In this document: one piece after another, positions 1-9,281 of the stretch
Position numbering within the stretch: position 1 is the first letter of the stretch
How the letters are laid out: the number at the start of each line of letters is the position of its first letter
NCBI RefSeq assembly: GCF_048323755.1
Contig: NZ_JBLWFS010000002.1
Coordinates: forward strand, 248,001-312,000
Direction: 5' to 3'
DNA from: Alkalihalobacterium sp048323755
GTDB taxonomy: Bacteria; Bacillota; Bacilli; Bacillales; Bacillaceae_F
DNA length: 64,000 bases
Program-made: the position numbers and the translations under genes
The notes under the pieces: generated by a model
What the model was told of the DNA's origin: nothing
The model's database searches: none
Seen by the model: the letters and a program-made list of their open reading frames with translations, nothing else

Positions 1-640
1 TTTGAGGCTTCATTTGAGGCTTCATCATTGCCTCCTCCTTTGGCATAGTTGGCATTTTCATCGGCTGCTCTTTTGGCATTACTGCTGGTTTTTTCGGCAT
101 TTCTTGTTTAATTGGCTGTTTTTTCGGAAGTTCTGGCTTTACCATTGGTTTTTCAACCTTTGGAGCAACTGGCTTTGGTGGTTTGGGCACTTTAGGTGCT
201 GGTTGATACGGTTGCGGCTTATAAATGTTAAAATTCATATTAAATTCTTGCATTTGTTTTGCAGTAATAGGCTGCGGCTGTGGTGGTGGCGGCGGTGCCG
301 TTGGCATCATCATTGGAGGCATTTCTGGCATTGGCATTTCCTTTGGTTTTTCCGGCGGTTTTGGTGCAACGATTGGTTTCTCTTTTACCGGCGGAGTAAC
401 TGGTTCCTCTTTTTTAACGATAGGAGCTTCTTTCTTCTTAGCCATTCCTACGAGAGCATCTAACGGCTGCTCCTTTTTAACAGGAACACTCCCCGTTGGA
501 ATTTTAATTTTCATTCCTGGCATGATCATATCTGGGTTAGATAAATGATCATTGGCTGCTTTTAGCTGTTCAAAATCGACATTGTACTTTTTGGAGAGCT
601 TCCATAATGTGTCTCCTTTTTGAACGATGTGAATCTTCAT
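1..640 (-). CDS. safA: SafA-like LysM spore coat assembly protein (partial, C-terminus outside window)
   Basis: The reading frame is open from the ATG at 640 to the window edge (213 codons). Residues 1-48 form a LysM domain (starts MKIHIVQKGDTLWKLSKKY, later NPDMIMPGMKIKIP), which binds peptidoglycan. The rest is low-complexity Pro/Lys/Met-rich (KPPEKPKEMPMPEMPP, PPPPPQPQPI), as in SafA, which sits at the cortex-coat interface of the forming spore. The start has a strong ribosome site (AAGGAGGG). It lies just downstream of nadA, as safA does in B. subtilis, and the nadA terminator separates the two. The family and context fit is good; the C-terminus cannot be seen. Confidence 0.85.
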   Translation of the reverse strand, partial: MKIHIVQKGDTLWKLSKKYNVDFEQLKAANDHLSNPDMIMPGMKIKIPTGSVPVKKEQPLDALVGMAKKKEAPIVKKEEPVTPPVKEKPIVAPKPPEKPKEMPMPEMPPMMMPTAPPPPPQPQPITAKQMQEFNMNFNIYKPQPYQPAPKVPKPPKPVAPKVEKPMVKPELPKKQPIKQEMPKKPAVMPKEQPMKMPTMPKEEAMMKPQMKPQ

Positions 641-780
641 AAATGTCCCTCCTTAGCTTAGTTTCCATTTGCTTTATAAAATAAATGGACGAAATGATTA
701 CTCTAAGGTCAATCTATGCGTTCAAACCTCGTCCTATAACCATTTACCCTCACCTTAACCGAACCAAGTATTAAGAAAAT

Positions 781-811
781 AAAAAAGAAGGAGGAAACTA
801 ATCCCCCTTCA
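781..811 (-). terminator. Terminator after nadA
   Basis: On the minus strand GAAGGGGGA pairs with TCCTCCTTC around a short loop and is followed by TTTTTTATTTT. It ends the nadBCA transcript before safA. Confidence 0.75.
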
Positions 812-818
812 TGTCGAG

Positions 819-1922
819 TTACACGCGTTCTAACATGCGCTCTAATGCTAATAATGCATCTTTTGCAACATCATTATCTACTTTTATTTGATTCACTGGC
901 TTTCCTTCTACAATCGATTCTAACGACCATAATAAATGCGGAAGATCAATTCGATTCATTGTCAGACATGGACACATATTAGGATTTAATGAAATGACCG
1001 TTTTATCGGTGTGAACCTGTCCTAAACGACGAACTAAATTCATTTCTGTTCCTACTGCCCACTTACTATTTGCTGGAGCAGCCTTTAGTTTTTCAATGAT
1101 ATAATGCGTTGATCCTGCATCATCTGATAATTGGACAACTTCATGTGTACATTCTGGGTGTACAATAATTTGAAAATCTGGATCCGTTTCACGAAGCTCT
1201 CTAATATTGTCGACTGTAAATTTCTCATGAACCGAACAATGACCTTTCCAGAGAATAACCTTGATATCGTCAATGTTTCCTTCATACTCCATCTTTTCTG
1301 CAATTGGGTCCCACACTGCCATTTGTTCGAGTGGAATTCCTAGATCAAATGCAGTATTTCTTCCTAGATGTTGGTCTGGTAAAAATAAAATTCTTTCTTT
1401 TTGTGTAAAAGCCCATTGAACCATCTTTTTAGCATTAGAAGAAGTAACAGTCGCACCACCGTTACGTCCACAAAAGGCTTTAATAGCTGCTGTACTGTTA
1501 ACATATGTTAACGGTAGGATGGTATCTGCAAAATCACTTTCTAATGCTTTCCATGCTTTTTCTGTTTGGTTAATGTCGGCCATATCAGCCATAGAACAGC
1601 CAGCTCGCATATCAGGTAAAACTACAACTTGACGGTCGTCCGTTAAAATATCTGCTGTCTCCGCCATAAAGTGAACACCACAGAACACAACATAATCTGC
1701 TTTACTATTTTTCGCAGAAATTTGAGCTAGTTGCAGGGAATCTCCACTTGCATCCGCAAATTGAATCACTTCGTCACGTTGATAGTGATGTCCTGGTATA
1801 AATAGACGTTCGCCTAACTCTGATTTAATTTCACGAATTCTATTTTCCATTTCCTCTGTTGTCATTTGTTTATACTTCTCAGGAAGACCTTGATTTGTAT
1901 TCATCAATTCTACTAAGCTCAT
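819..1922 (-). CDS. nadA: Quinolinate synthase
   Basis: NadA condenses iminoaspartate with dihydroxyacetone phosphate to quinolinate, the second step of de novo NAD synthesis, using an oxygen-sensitive [4Fe-4S] cluster. At 367 aa it is the usual length for the long Bacillus form. Cys109 (MRAGCSM), Cys229 (WKGHCSV) and Cys319 (MCPCLTMNR) match the three cluster-ligand positions known for B. subtilis NadA; Cys151, Cys258 and Cys317 are also present. The start overlaps the nadC stop by 4 nt, so it is the last gene of a nadB-nadC-nadA operon. The nifS-type cysteine desulfurase upstream probably supplies its sulfur. Confidence 0.97.
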   Translation of the reverse strand: MSLVELMNTNQGLPEKYKQMTTEEMENRIREIKSELGERLFIPGHHYQRDEVIQFADASGDSLQLAQISAKNSKADYVVFCGVHFMAETADILTDDRQVVVLPDMRAGCSMADMADINQTEKAWKALESDFADTILPLTYVNSTAAIKAFCGRNGGATVTSSNAKKMVQWAFTQKERILFLPDQHLGRNTAFDLGIPLEQMAVWDPIAEKMEYEGNIDDIKVILWKGHCSVHEKFTVDNIRELRETDPDFQIIVHPECTHEVVQLSDDAGSTHYIIEKLKAAPANSKWAVGTEMNLVRRLGQVHTDKTVISLNPNMCPCLTMNRIDLPHLLWSLESIVEGKPVNQIKVDNDVAKDALLALERMLERV

Positions 1923-2764
1923 CCTTTTTTACCCCCTTCTAAATTAAAACTAATATCTAATGCCGTAACGGAGTGTGTTAATGCACCTAAAGAAATATAG
2001 TCGACTCCTATATTTCGGTAATTTCCGAGGTTACTGACTTGTATTCCACCTGATGCTTCCGTAACAATATGTTCAGGAACAAGTTTCACCCATTCTCTCA
2101 TGACTTCTGGAGGACAATTATCAAACATGATAATATGTGCACCCGCTTCAATAGCTTCTCGCACTTCTTCCTCTGTTTCGACTTCAACTTCAATATTCAC
2201 CATATGACCAAGCGTTGACTTGGCTTGAGTTACGGCAGCCGTTATACTTCCCGCTGCCGTAATATGATTATCTTTAATCATGACCCCATCATAAAGTCCA
2301 AAGCGATGATTAAATCCTCCGCCGCTTCGCACAGCGTACTTTTCAAACATTCTTAAGCCTGGGGTCGTTTTTCTCGTATCGCAAATTCTTGTATGGTCAT
2401 CATTCAATGTATCTACAGCTGTTCTTGTAAAAGTTGCAATTCCACTCATCCGCTGTAATAAATTTAAAATGACTCTTTCTCCAGTCAATAATGTTTTTAC
2501 TGGTCCGGTAACTTGAGCGACACACGTTCCAAAGCTGACTTTTTCTCCATCGTTATAATGTAACTGGACATCTACATTTGAATGAAGCAGTTCATAGCCT
2601 AACTTAATAATCTGAAGGCCAGAAATGACTCCTTCGCCTTTTACGATAAATTTTCCTGTCTGAATATCATCATCCGAAAATATCGTATTGGTTGAGACGT
2701 CTCCTTCACCAATATCCTCAATGAAAAATTGCTGTAGTTTCTCTTTTACTTTAAGATCGTTCAT
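1919..2764 (-). CDS. nadC: Nicotinate-nucleotide pyrophosphorylase (carboxylating)
   Basis: NadC (quinolinate phosphoribosyltransferase) converts quinolinate and PRPP to nicotinate mononucleotide, CO2 and pyrophosphate. It is 281 aa, the normal length. Family signatures visible are ERVILNLLQRMSGIAT, CDTRKTTPGLR, VMIKDNHI and a C-terminal phosphate-binding region, EASGGI...GVDYISLGALTHS. It begins 10 nt after nadB ends and overlaps nadA by 4 nt (ATGA), indicating translational coupling within the operon. Confidence 0.97.
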   Translation of the reverse strand: MNDLKVKEKLQQFFIEDIGEGDVSTNTIFSDDDIQTGKFIVKGEGVISGLQIIKLGYELLHSNVDVQLHYNDGEKVSFGTCVAQVTGPVKTLLTGERVILNLLQRMSGIATFTRTAVDTLNDDHTRICDTRKTTPGLRMFEKYAVRSGGGFNHRFGLYDGVMIKDNHITAAGSITAAVTQAKSTLGHMVNIEVEVETEEEVREAIEAGAHIIMFDNCPPEVMREWVKLVPEHIVTEASGGIQVSNLGNYRNIGVDYISLGALTHSVTALDISFNLEGGKKG

Positions 2765-2774
2765 GGTTGTCCCC

Positions 2775-4361
2775 CTATATTACAAAGTTACTTACGTAAT
2801 CTTTTTTATTTCGTACATACGGTTCTTGTTTATTAATTGAGCAAAATACCGTTTGATTAAGCCAATGATCACTCGCAAGCGGATAATCTAAACGAAAATG
2901 GCTTCCTCGGCTTTCCTTACGGCAAAGTGCGGAAGCAGTAATTAAGTATCCTACAGTCAACATGTTGCGTATCGTATGTTGTTCACATGAAAGGACGTAC
3001 CTTTGATTAGATTGAATGACCTCTCTATACTTCTCAAACCATTTCAATGCCTTTAATAAGTTGTCTTTCGTTCTGACGATACCAACATATTTAGACATAA
3101 CCGCTTGGACTTCACCTTGCGTCGGCAGTCGTTGTGAGTACGTTTGATCGATATAAGCAATTGGTTTAACATTCGTTTTCATGATACTTTCATCGGAATG
3201 GATAATGGCTCGAGCTAGTTCATTTGCAAACACAACTCCTTCTAAAAGCGAATTGCTTGCCAACCGGTTAGCTCCATGAACACCCGTGTTTGACACTTCA
3301 CCGATCGCATACAAACCTTCTACAGTCGTTTTTCCGTATGATGTTGTTTCTACGCCGCCCATGACAAAGTGTGCACCAGGAGCAATCGGAATGAGCCCAT
3401 CCTCTAATTCAATTCCAGCCTTCGTACAAAGTGCAGTAACCGAAGGAAACTTCCGTTTAAACTCTTTAATGCGTCTTATATCTAAGTAAACTTTTTGATT
3501 ATTAGCTACCTTCTCAAATATTTCTCTCGCGACTACATCACGAGGAGCTAAATCACCTAGTTCATGTTTGCCTTCCATTAACAGTTTGCCATCTTCCGTA
3601 ATGAGACGACCACCTTCTCCTCTTACTGCTTCAGAAACTAACCCGGCACCTTTTCCATTCTTTACAAGCATTGTCGGGTGAAATTGGACAAACTCCATGT
3701 CCGCCAATCTAGCACCTGCACGATAAGCCAATGCCATACCATCACCTGTGATCGACATATCATTTGAAGTAACTGAATATAATTGACCTGCCCCACCTGT
3801 AGCCAAAACAACATGCGGTGCAAAGTATTGAACATAATGTTGATCTTCATCTATACAAACGACACCATTACAACGACCATTCTCAATAATTAAATCAATC
3901 GCATCCATATGGTCATGAATAGTGACATTTTGTTTCACTCTGGAAATTAGTTTTGTAATTAATTCCTTACCTGTTGCATCTCCACCAGCATGAAGAATTC
4001 TCCGTTTTAAGTGTGCGCCCTCTTGGCCCAGTAAGTACTTACCATCTTTTCCTTTATCAAACTGTACCCCCAGCTCTTCCAATTTCTCAATCATTTTCGC
4101 TCCTTGCCTTACAAGAAGCTCAGTGACATCACCACTATTGTAGTAACAACCTGCTCGCATCGTATCAAGGAAGTGATCTCTCCAATCATCTTCTTTGTCC
4201 ACTACTGCGGCAATACCACCTTGAGCCATCATTGAGTTGCTACTGAACACATCTGACTTTGTGATAAGTATCACATTCTTATCGAAAGAAAGAAGCTCAG
4301 CTGCCATTAATCCTGCAATCCCACTTCCTATGATAATGACATCTGACGTAAATACTTTCAT
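2775..4361 (-). CDS. nadB: L-aspartate oxidase
   Basis: NadB oxidises L-aspartate to iminoaspartate with FAD, the first step of NAD synthesis. It is 528 aa. The N-terminus has the dinucleotide-binding motif IIGSGIAGLMAAE. Other succinate dehydrogenase/fumarate reductase family signatures are SMMAQGGIAAV, the active-site strings FHPTML and SEAVRGEGGRL, and GVHGANRLASNSLLE. The start is preceded by AAGGAGGTCATTTAGT. It is the first gene of the operon and its promoter region contains a NiaR-type operator, so repression when niacin is available is expected. Confidence 0.97.
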   Translation of the reverse strand: MKVFTSDVIIIGSGIAGLMAAELLSFDKNVILITKSDVFSSNSMMAQGGIAAVVDKEDDWRDHFLDTMRAGCYYNSGDVTELLVRQGAKMIEKLEELGVQFDKGKDGKYLLGQEGAHLKRRILHAGGDATGKELITKLISRVKQNVTIHDHMDAIDLIIENGRCNGVVCIDEDQHYVQYFAPHVVLATGGAGQLYSVTSNDMSITGDGMALAYRAGARLADMEFVQFHPTMLVKNGKGAGLVSEAVRGEGGRLITEDGKLLMEGKHELGDLAPRDVVAREIFEKVANNQKVYLDIRRIKEFKRKFPSVTALCTKAGIELEDGLIPIAPGAHFVMGGVETTSYGKTTVEGLYAIGEVSNTGVHGANRLASNSLLEGVVFANELARAIIHSDESIMKTNVKPIAYIDQTYSQRLPTQGEVQAVMSKYVGIVRTKDNLLKALKWFEKYREVIQSNQRYVLSCEQHTIRNMLTVGYLITASALCRKESRGSHFRLDYPLASDHWLNQTVFCSINKQEPYVRNKKDYVSNFVI

Positions 4362-4386
4362 ACTAAATGACCTCCTTAGTCATTTA

Positions 4387-4404
4387 CACCTGTCTTGACA
4401 CCTA
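4387..4404. promoter_or_regulatory. NiaR (YrxA) operator candidate
   Basis: The palindrome TGTCTTGACA (4391-4400) lies in the 144-bp region between divergent nadB and nifS, flanked by CACC and CCTATC. It agrees with the TGTCTTGACA-type core I recall for the NiaR regulon of Bacillaceae. The niaR gene follows nifS. A partial repeat (CTTTACA) lies 6 bp downstream. Confidence 0.7.
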
Positions 4405-4505
4405 TCTTTACATAATTTTAAACTAGTGACAAGAGTTTTTTATAATTCTATTCGTGTAAGATAATAGAAACAAAAGCAAATCCTCCTGAAAGAAGGTCTT
4501 TATAA

Positions 4506-5636
4506 ATGATATATCTTGATTACTGTGCAACTACACCCATGTCAGAAACATCGTTGGAAATATACACTAAGGCAGCAAAGGAATTTTTTGGGAACTCTAG
4601 CAGTTTACATGATTATGGAACAACTGCTAACCAGTTACTAGATCAATCAAGAGTTGACATTGCAAAAATGATTAACGGGGAAAAAGAGGGCATTTATTTT
4701 ACTTGTGGTGGTTCAGAAAGTAATTATTTGTCTCTTTTATCGATTGCAAGAGGGAATAAACATCGTGGCAGTCACATTATAACAACAAACATTGAACACC
4801 CTTCTGTTCTCAATACATTAGAACTTCTAAAAGAAGAAGGTTTTAACATCTCATTTGTTCCTGTTAATTCTTACGGTGAGGTTGAACTCGAACAATTAGA
4901 ACGACAAATCAACCAAGAAACCGTTCTTGTCTCGATAGGACATGCGAACAGTGAGCTTGGAACCATTCAAAATATGGAAGCGATCGGACGATTATTAAAG
5001 GATAGAGGCATCTTCTTTCATAGTGATTGTGTACAAACCTTTGGCAAAGTCCCAATTGATGTAATGGCCTATAATCTATCAGCTGTCACAATGTCTGCCC
5101 ATAAAATCTATGGACCAAAAGGAGTTGGCGCTGTATACTTGTCACCTGAACTGTCCTGGAAAGCAACTGTACCAAACAGCACACAAGAGAAGGGCTTCAG
5201 GCAAGGTACAGGAAATGTCCCCGGAATCGCAGCCTTTACAATTGCTGCTTCGCAAATGCTTATAGAACAAGACACAGAGATGCAACGCTGTCAGCAACTA
5301 CAACAGCTATTTCTAAATTCCATTGATCGCACTAAGATTATCCTTGAAGGGCATCCGACGAATCGCTTAGCACATCATCTTTGTTTACGAGTAAAAGGAA
5401 TAGAGGGACAGTATATGATGCTTGAATGTAACCGGAGAGGTATCGCCATTTCAACAGGAAGCGCTTGTAAAGTTGGACAAACTTCACCTTCAAGAGCAAT
5501 GACTGAAACAGGAAAAACTCTTGATGAAGCAAGAGAAATGATTCGCATATCCTTTGGAAGAGAAACGACTGAAGAGCATATCCATTATACCGTTTCCGCA
5601 TTAAATGAAATCATCGAGCAGTTCTATTCTCATTAA
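4506..5636 (+). CDS. nifS: Cysteine desulfurase NifS, NAD-operon associated
   Basis: A PLP-dependent enzyme (376 aa) that removes sulfur from cysteine for Fe-S cluster assembly. PLP contacts are visible: His98 (IEHPSVL), Asp174 and Gln177 (FFHSDCVQTFGK), and the Schiff-base Lys200 (SAHKIYGPKG). The persulfide Cys321 lies in STGSACKVG. It is transcribed divergently from nadBCA and followed 61 nt later by niaR, as in B. subtilis, where this paralogue serves NadA maturation. The shared NiaR operator suggests co-repression. Assignment to this role rather than general IscS/SufS rests on context. Confidence 0.95.
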   Translation: MIYLDYCATTPMSETSLEIYTKAAKEFFGNSSSLHDYGTTANQLLDQSRVDIAKMINGEKEGIYFTCGGSESNYLSLLSIARGNKHRGSHIITTNIEHPSVLNTLELLKEEGFNISFVPVNSYGEVELEQLERQINQETVLVSIGHANSELGTIQNMEAIGRLLKDRGIFFHSDCVQTFGKVPIDVMAYNLSAVTMSAHKIYGPKGVGAVYLSPELSWKATVPNSTQEKGFRQGTGNVPGIAAFTIAASQMLIEQDTEMQRCQQLQQLFLNSIDRTKIILEGHPTNRLAHHLCLRVKGIEGQYMMLECNRRGIAISTGSACKVGQTSPSRAMTETGKTLDEAREMIRISFGRETTEEHIHYTVSALNEIIEQFYSH

Positions 5637-5697
5637 ATAATTAAACTAGTTGACCATTGTAACACTCTTAAAATTAAACACAGGGAAGGAAAACTAA

Positions 5698-6231
5698 ATG
5701 ACTACAAAAAAAATATTAGGAGAAGAACGCAGGAAATTAATTGTAAGCTGGTTAAAAACGACGAGTACTCCAATTACAGGAAATGAACTAGCAGAAAAAA
5801 CAGGTGTAAGTCGCCAAGTGATCGTACAAGACATTTCAATTTTAAAAGCAAGAAATTATCCGCTAATAGCAACTGCACAAGGCTATATGTATATAAAACC
5901 AACTCAAGAAGAGCAAACGGTTAAACAAGTTATTGCTTGTCAGCACTCCCCAGAAGAAACAGAAGAAGAGCTGTTTTTACTCGTCGACAACCGTGTAACG
6001 ATTCGCGATGTCATGATTGAACACCCGATATATGGTGACTTAACAGGTTCTTTAATGTTAAATAATCGAAATGATGTCAAACTATTTATTGAAAAAATGC
6101 GTAATACAAAAGCCGCTCTACTATCTGAATTGACCGAAGGAGTACATCTACATACAATAGAAGCAGATCGAATGGAGCATATTGAGGCTGCCATAGAGGC
6201 TTTAAAGCAAAGGGGCTTTTTATTAAATTAG
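5698..6231 (+). CDS. niaR: NiaR/YrxA niacin-responsive transcriptional repressor
   Basis: A 177-aa protein with an N-terminal winged helix (residues about 8-60; LIVSWLKTTSTPITGNELA, then GVSRQVIVQDISILKARNY) and a C-terminal 3H domain whose conserved histidines are seen in IEHPIYG and GVHLHTI. Family members bind nicotinic acid and repress NAD synthesis genes. It lies downstream of nifS, opposite nadBCA, next to its likely operator at 4387-4404. The start has an AGGGAAGG ribosome site. B. subtilis YrxA (NadR) is the named relative. Confidence 0.93.
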   Translation: MTTKKILGEERRKLIVSWLKTTSTPITGNELAEKTGVSRQVIVQDISILKARNYPLIATAQGYMYIKPTQEEQTVKQVIACQHSPEETEEELFLLVDNRVTIRDVMIEHPIYGDLTGSLMLNNRNDVKLFIEKMRNTKAALLSELTEGVHLHTIEADRMEHIEAAIEALKQRGFLLN

Positions 6232-6238
6232 TACGATA

Positions 6239-6295
6239 AAAGAGTGGAGTAAACCGATTATTAGAACCAGGTTTTCTTCCACTCTTTAATTATTT
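6239..6295 (+). terminator. Terminator after niaR
   Basis: AAAGAGTGGA pairs with TCCACTCTTT across a longer loop that contains a second pairing (AACC/GGTT), followed by AATTATTTT. Confidence 0.6.
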
Positions 6296-6296
6296 T

Positions 6297-6421
6297 AGGC
6301 TCTTTCTCAAAGATTATTACTCCTTGCTATTGGACCGTAAGCCAAGCGAATGCTTATTGGCTCTCAAGCTGGGCGAGAAGCGAAAAAGGTCCAAAAGCAA
6401 CAAAATTTTCAAAAACAGCCT
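6297..6421. repeat. Family A hairpin repeat, copy 1
   Basis: MITE-like intergenic element. It begins AGGCTCTTTCTCAAAGATTA and ends AAAAACAGCCT, with the inner signature CTATTGGACCGTAAGCC and its inverted counterpart AGGTCCAAAAGCAAC. Four further copies occur in this window (9941, 36087, 40321, 41958). No reading frame. Confidence 0.75.
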
Positions 6422-6434
6422 GATTTTAAAAATG

Positions 6435-7319
6435 TTATTCCGGTATTGGCTTTTTGGCTGCCTCATTGGCAGATGCTATTGTAAAACAAGGATAACTTCC
6501 TAGTACACGAACTCCACATCCTAATGCCTCTAATTCAGCCATAACACCAGGTATTAAAATTTCATCCATTTTCTGTTCAACATCAATGACAAAGAAATAA
6601 TTACCTAAACCCGTCTTCATTGGACGTGACTCTATTTTTGAAAGGTTAAGCTTTCTCCATGAAAATGCACTTAATACTTGGTGGAGAGCACCTGAATAGT
6701 CCGATGGTAATGTCACCATTAATGTCGTTTTATGTCCTACAGTATAAGGAGTAATGATTTCATCTTTCTGTCTAGATAAGATCACAAACCGAGTACGATT
6801 ATTATCATAATCATGTATATTTTCTGCAATAATTGAAAGGTTATAGGTCTTCGCTGCTAATTCATTACCAATTGCCGCTGCTTTCAGATGTGAGTTTTCC
6901 ATTAAAAACTTAGCTGCTGCACTTGTAGAATTTGTATATTCCACTTCACCTTGGGGTAAGGCGGTTCTTAGAAACTCATGACATTGAGCAATGGCGTGAG
7001 GGTGAGAATATATCGTAGTAACAGCTTTCCAATCATCGCTATGTTTGGGATGTATAAGTAAATGTTGTTCAACAGGTACAACGACCTCCCCGACGATTGG
7101 AAGCTGATGTTTATGAATGATATAGTCTAAAGTTAAATTCACAGATCCTTCAATCGCATTTTCTAATGGAACAACTGCAGCATCCACCTCTCCCGTAGAA
7201 ACACCTTCCATACATGCTGGAATTGTAGAAAATTCTTTTCGTTTTTGTTTTTGGAAAATAGACATCGTTGCCATTTCTGTAAATGTCCCAACTGGTCCTA
7301 AAAATCCAATCGTTTTCAC
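6435..7319 (-). CDS. pheA: Prephenate dehydratase
   Basis: PheA converts prephenate to phenylpyruvate in phenylalanine synthesis. It is 294 aa: a catalytic part with GPVGTFTEMA at the N-terminus and the catalytic TRF motif in NNRTRFVILSR, then a C-terminal ACT domain with the phenylalanine-binding ESRP motif (KIESRPMKTGLGNYFF). Feedback inhibition by phenylalanine is therefore expected. It follows pheB by 22 nt. It is monofunctional, without the chorismate mutase domain of the enterobacterial enzyme, as usual in Bacillus. Confidence 0.96.
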   Translation of the reverse strand: MKTIGFLGPVGTFTEMATMSIFQKQKRKEFSTIPACMEGVSTGEVDAAVVPLENAIEGSVNLTLDYIIHKHQLPIVGEVVVPVEQHLLIHPKHSDDWKAVTTIYSHPHAIAQCHEFLRTALPQGEVEYTNSTSAAAKFLMENSHLKAAAIGNELAAKTYNLSIIAENIHDYDNNRTRFVILSRQKDEIITPYTVGHKTTLMVTLPSDYSGALHQVLSAFSWRKLNLSKIESRPMKTGLGNYFFVIDVEQKMDEILIPGVMAELEALGCGVRVLGSYPCFTIASANEAAKKPIPE

Positions 7320-7341
7320 CTAAGTACACCGTTCCTTTCTG

Positions 7342-7791
7342 TTAAGAGCCTGAACCTACAATTTCTACTTTAATGACCGTCTCTAAATCACGAATTGACT
7401 GCATCAGTTTACTTACTTCCATTTTCATTGAAACCGTATCTAATGATAACGTAATATTCGCTCTTCCTTTTAACGGGATGGTCTGATTAATGGTGAGTAC
7501 ATTACATCCCGATGCCGCTACAATAGATAAAAGCTGAGATAATGTTCCCGAGCGATCCTCTAAATTAATCGATAAAGTGATAATCTTTTCTTTAATCATT
7601 TTATGAAAAGGGTATATCCCATCACGATATTTATAAAAAGCACTTCGGCTTAACCCAACCTCTTTCACCGCTTCATTAATTTTCTTTGCTTTTCCCGACT
7701 CTAGTAATTCCTTTGCTTCTAGCGTCTTTTGCATCGCTTCGGTTAACATATCTCCCCGAACAAGGTAAAACTGTTCAATTCCTCTGGACAT
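7342..7791 (-). CDS. pheB: PheB, ACT domain protein
   Basis: A 149-aa protein with an N-terminal helical/HTH-like part (EVGLSRSAFYKYRDGIYPF) and a C-terminal ACT domain (LSINLEDRSGTLSQLLSIV, then LTINQTIPLKGRANITLS). Its molecular role is not settled; once called a chorismate mutase homologue, it is better described as an ACT regulatory protein linked to pheA. I place the start at the ATG at 7791, which has a GGTGGT ribosome site and matches the length I recall for B. subtilis PheB. An ATG seven codons upstream lacks a site. Confidence 0.88.
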   Translation of the reverse strand: MSRGIEQFYLVRGDMLTEAMQKTLEAKELLESGKAKKINEAVKEVGLSRSAFYKYRDGIYPFHKMIKEKIITLSINLEDRSGTLSQLLSIVAASGCNVLTINQTIPLKGRANITLSLDTVSMKMEVSKLMQSIRDLETVIKVEIVGSGS

Positions 7792-7913
7792 AATACCACC
7801 ACCGATCCCCATCTAAAGTTATTCTTCATTATAAATTTGTTAGAACTTTTTGACAATGGAAAAATCCACTGTATCTCATAATACTTTCTGGTGCTAAATG
7901 AATATAAAAGTCT

Positions 7914-7942
7914 AAAGAGCCGCCCTAGTCAAGGCAGCTCTC
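7914..7942 (-). terminator. Terminator after obg
   Basis: Minus strand AGAGCTGCC / GGCGGCTCT stem, then TTTAGACTTTTAT. It separates obg from pheB-pheA. Confidence 0.6.
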
Positions 7943-7953
7943 TGATTTACAGC

Positions 7954-9237
7954 TTATTCGATAAACTCAAATTCGTATTCAAGTAAGCGGACAATATCAC
8001 CGTCTTTTGCACCTCTTTGTCTAAGTGCATCATCTACTCCCATTCCACGCAATTGGCGAGCAAAGCGACGTACGGACTCATCACGAGAGAAGTCTGTCAT
8101 TTTGAAAAGCTTTTCAATTTCTGAACCTGAAATCACATACGAACCATCGTCACCTCTAGAAATCATGAAAGGATCTTCTTTCTTTTCATGTTTGTAATGA
8201 ACTCTTGTTTGGTCCGGTGCTTCTTCATAGAGCGGGAATTCTGGTGTCGTATCTACTTTATCAGCAACTGCTAATAAAAGCTCCCTTACCCCTTGTCTTG
8301 TAAAAGCAGAAATCGGGAAGATTGGAATATCTTCTTGTAATTCCTCTTTAAATTTAATTAAATTTTCTTCTGCTTCAGGCATGTCCATTTTATTAGCAAC
8401 AATTACTTGTGGTCTTTCTAATAGACGCATATTATATTGTTTTAGTTCGTCATTAATTTTGACGTAGTCTTCATAAGGGTCTCGCCCTTCTAACGCAGAC
8501 ATATCAACAATATGTACAATTACTTTCGTACGTTCAATATGCCTTAAGAATTGATGACCTAACCCTACTCCGGAATGTGCGCCTTCAATCAATCCTGGTA
8601 AATCTGCCATAACAAAACTTCTTGCATCTTCAGTCTCAACTACACCTAGGTTCGGTGTAAGCGTTGTAAAATGATAATCCGCAATTTTTGGCTTGGCTGC
8701 AGAAACAACAGATAGTAAAGTTGACTTACCAACACTCGGGAAACCGACTAAACCAACATCCGCAAGAACCTTTAATTCTAACGAAATATAACGTTCAATA
8801 CCGGGTTCTCCATTTTCAGCAATTTCTGGTGCCGGATTCGTTGGAGTAGCAAATCGCGTATTTCCTCGACCACCGCGACCACCTTTAGCAATTACTGCAC
8901 GTTGCCCGTGTTGTGTTAAATCAGCAATTACTTCTTTCGAATCATCATCAATAACAGTTGTACCCGGCGGGACTTTAATAACAAAATCTTCCGCATTTTT
9001 TCCATGTTGATTTTTGGGACGACCATGCTCTCCTCTTGGTGCTTTAAAATGCTTCTGGTAGCGGAAATCCATAAGCGTTCGTAATCCTTCTTCCACTTCA
9101 AAAACTACGTCTGCCCCTTTTCCACCATCGCCACCAGCCGGCCCGCCGTCTGGAACATATTTTTCACGGCGAAAAGCAACCATACCGTTTCCGCCGTCTC
9201 CACCTTTTACATAAACCTTGACCTTATCTACAAACAT
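7954..9237 (-). CDS. obg: Obg/CgtA GTPase
   Basis: An essential ribosome-associated GTPase involved in 50S assembly, stress control and, in Bacillus, sporulation initiation. It is 427 aa in three parts. The N-terminal glycine-rich Obg fold includes KGGDGGNGMVAFRREKY and AKGGRGGRGN. The G domain carries G1 GFPSVGKST, G3 DLPGLIEGAH and G4 NKMD. The C-terminal OCT domain runs from about residue 350. The ATG at 9237 is chosen because MFVDKVKVYVKGGDGG is the family N-terminus and GAGGTGAG precedes it; the longer frame adds 13 unrelated residues. It follows spo0B by 44 nt. Confidence 0.97.
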   Translation of the reverse strand: MFVDKVKVYVKGGDGGNGMVAFRREKYVPDGGPAGGDGGKGADVVFEVEEGLRTLMDFRYQKHFKAPRGEHGRPKNQHGKNAEDFVIKVPPGTTVIDDDSKEVIADLTQHGQRAVIAKGGRGGRGNTRFATPTNPAPEIAENGEPGIERYISLELKVLADVGLVGFPSVGKSTLLSVVSAAKPKIADYHFTTLTPNLGVVETEDARSFVMADLPGLIEGAHSGVGLGHQFLRHIERTKVIVHIVDMSALEGRDPYEDYVKINDELKQYNMRLLERPQVIVANKMDMPEAEENLIKFKEELQEDIPIFPISAFTRQGVRELLLAVADKVDTTPEFPLYEEAPDQTRVHYKHEKKEDPFMISRGDDGSYVISGSEIEKLFKMTDFSRDESVRRFARQLRGMGVDDALRQRGAKDGDIVRLLEYEFEFIE

Positions 9238-9281
9238 CTTGATCTCACCTCTAATTATTTCAACGTTACTACACAAAACAA

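Noticed and set aside
2..548. Open frames on the plus strand rich in His, Trp and Gly
   Set aside because: They are antisense to the low-complexity Pro/Lys/Met-rich safA frame, which has a LysM domain and a strong ribosome site.
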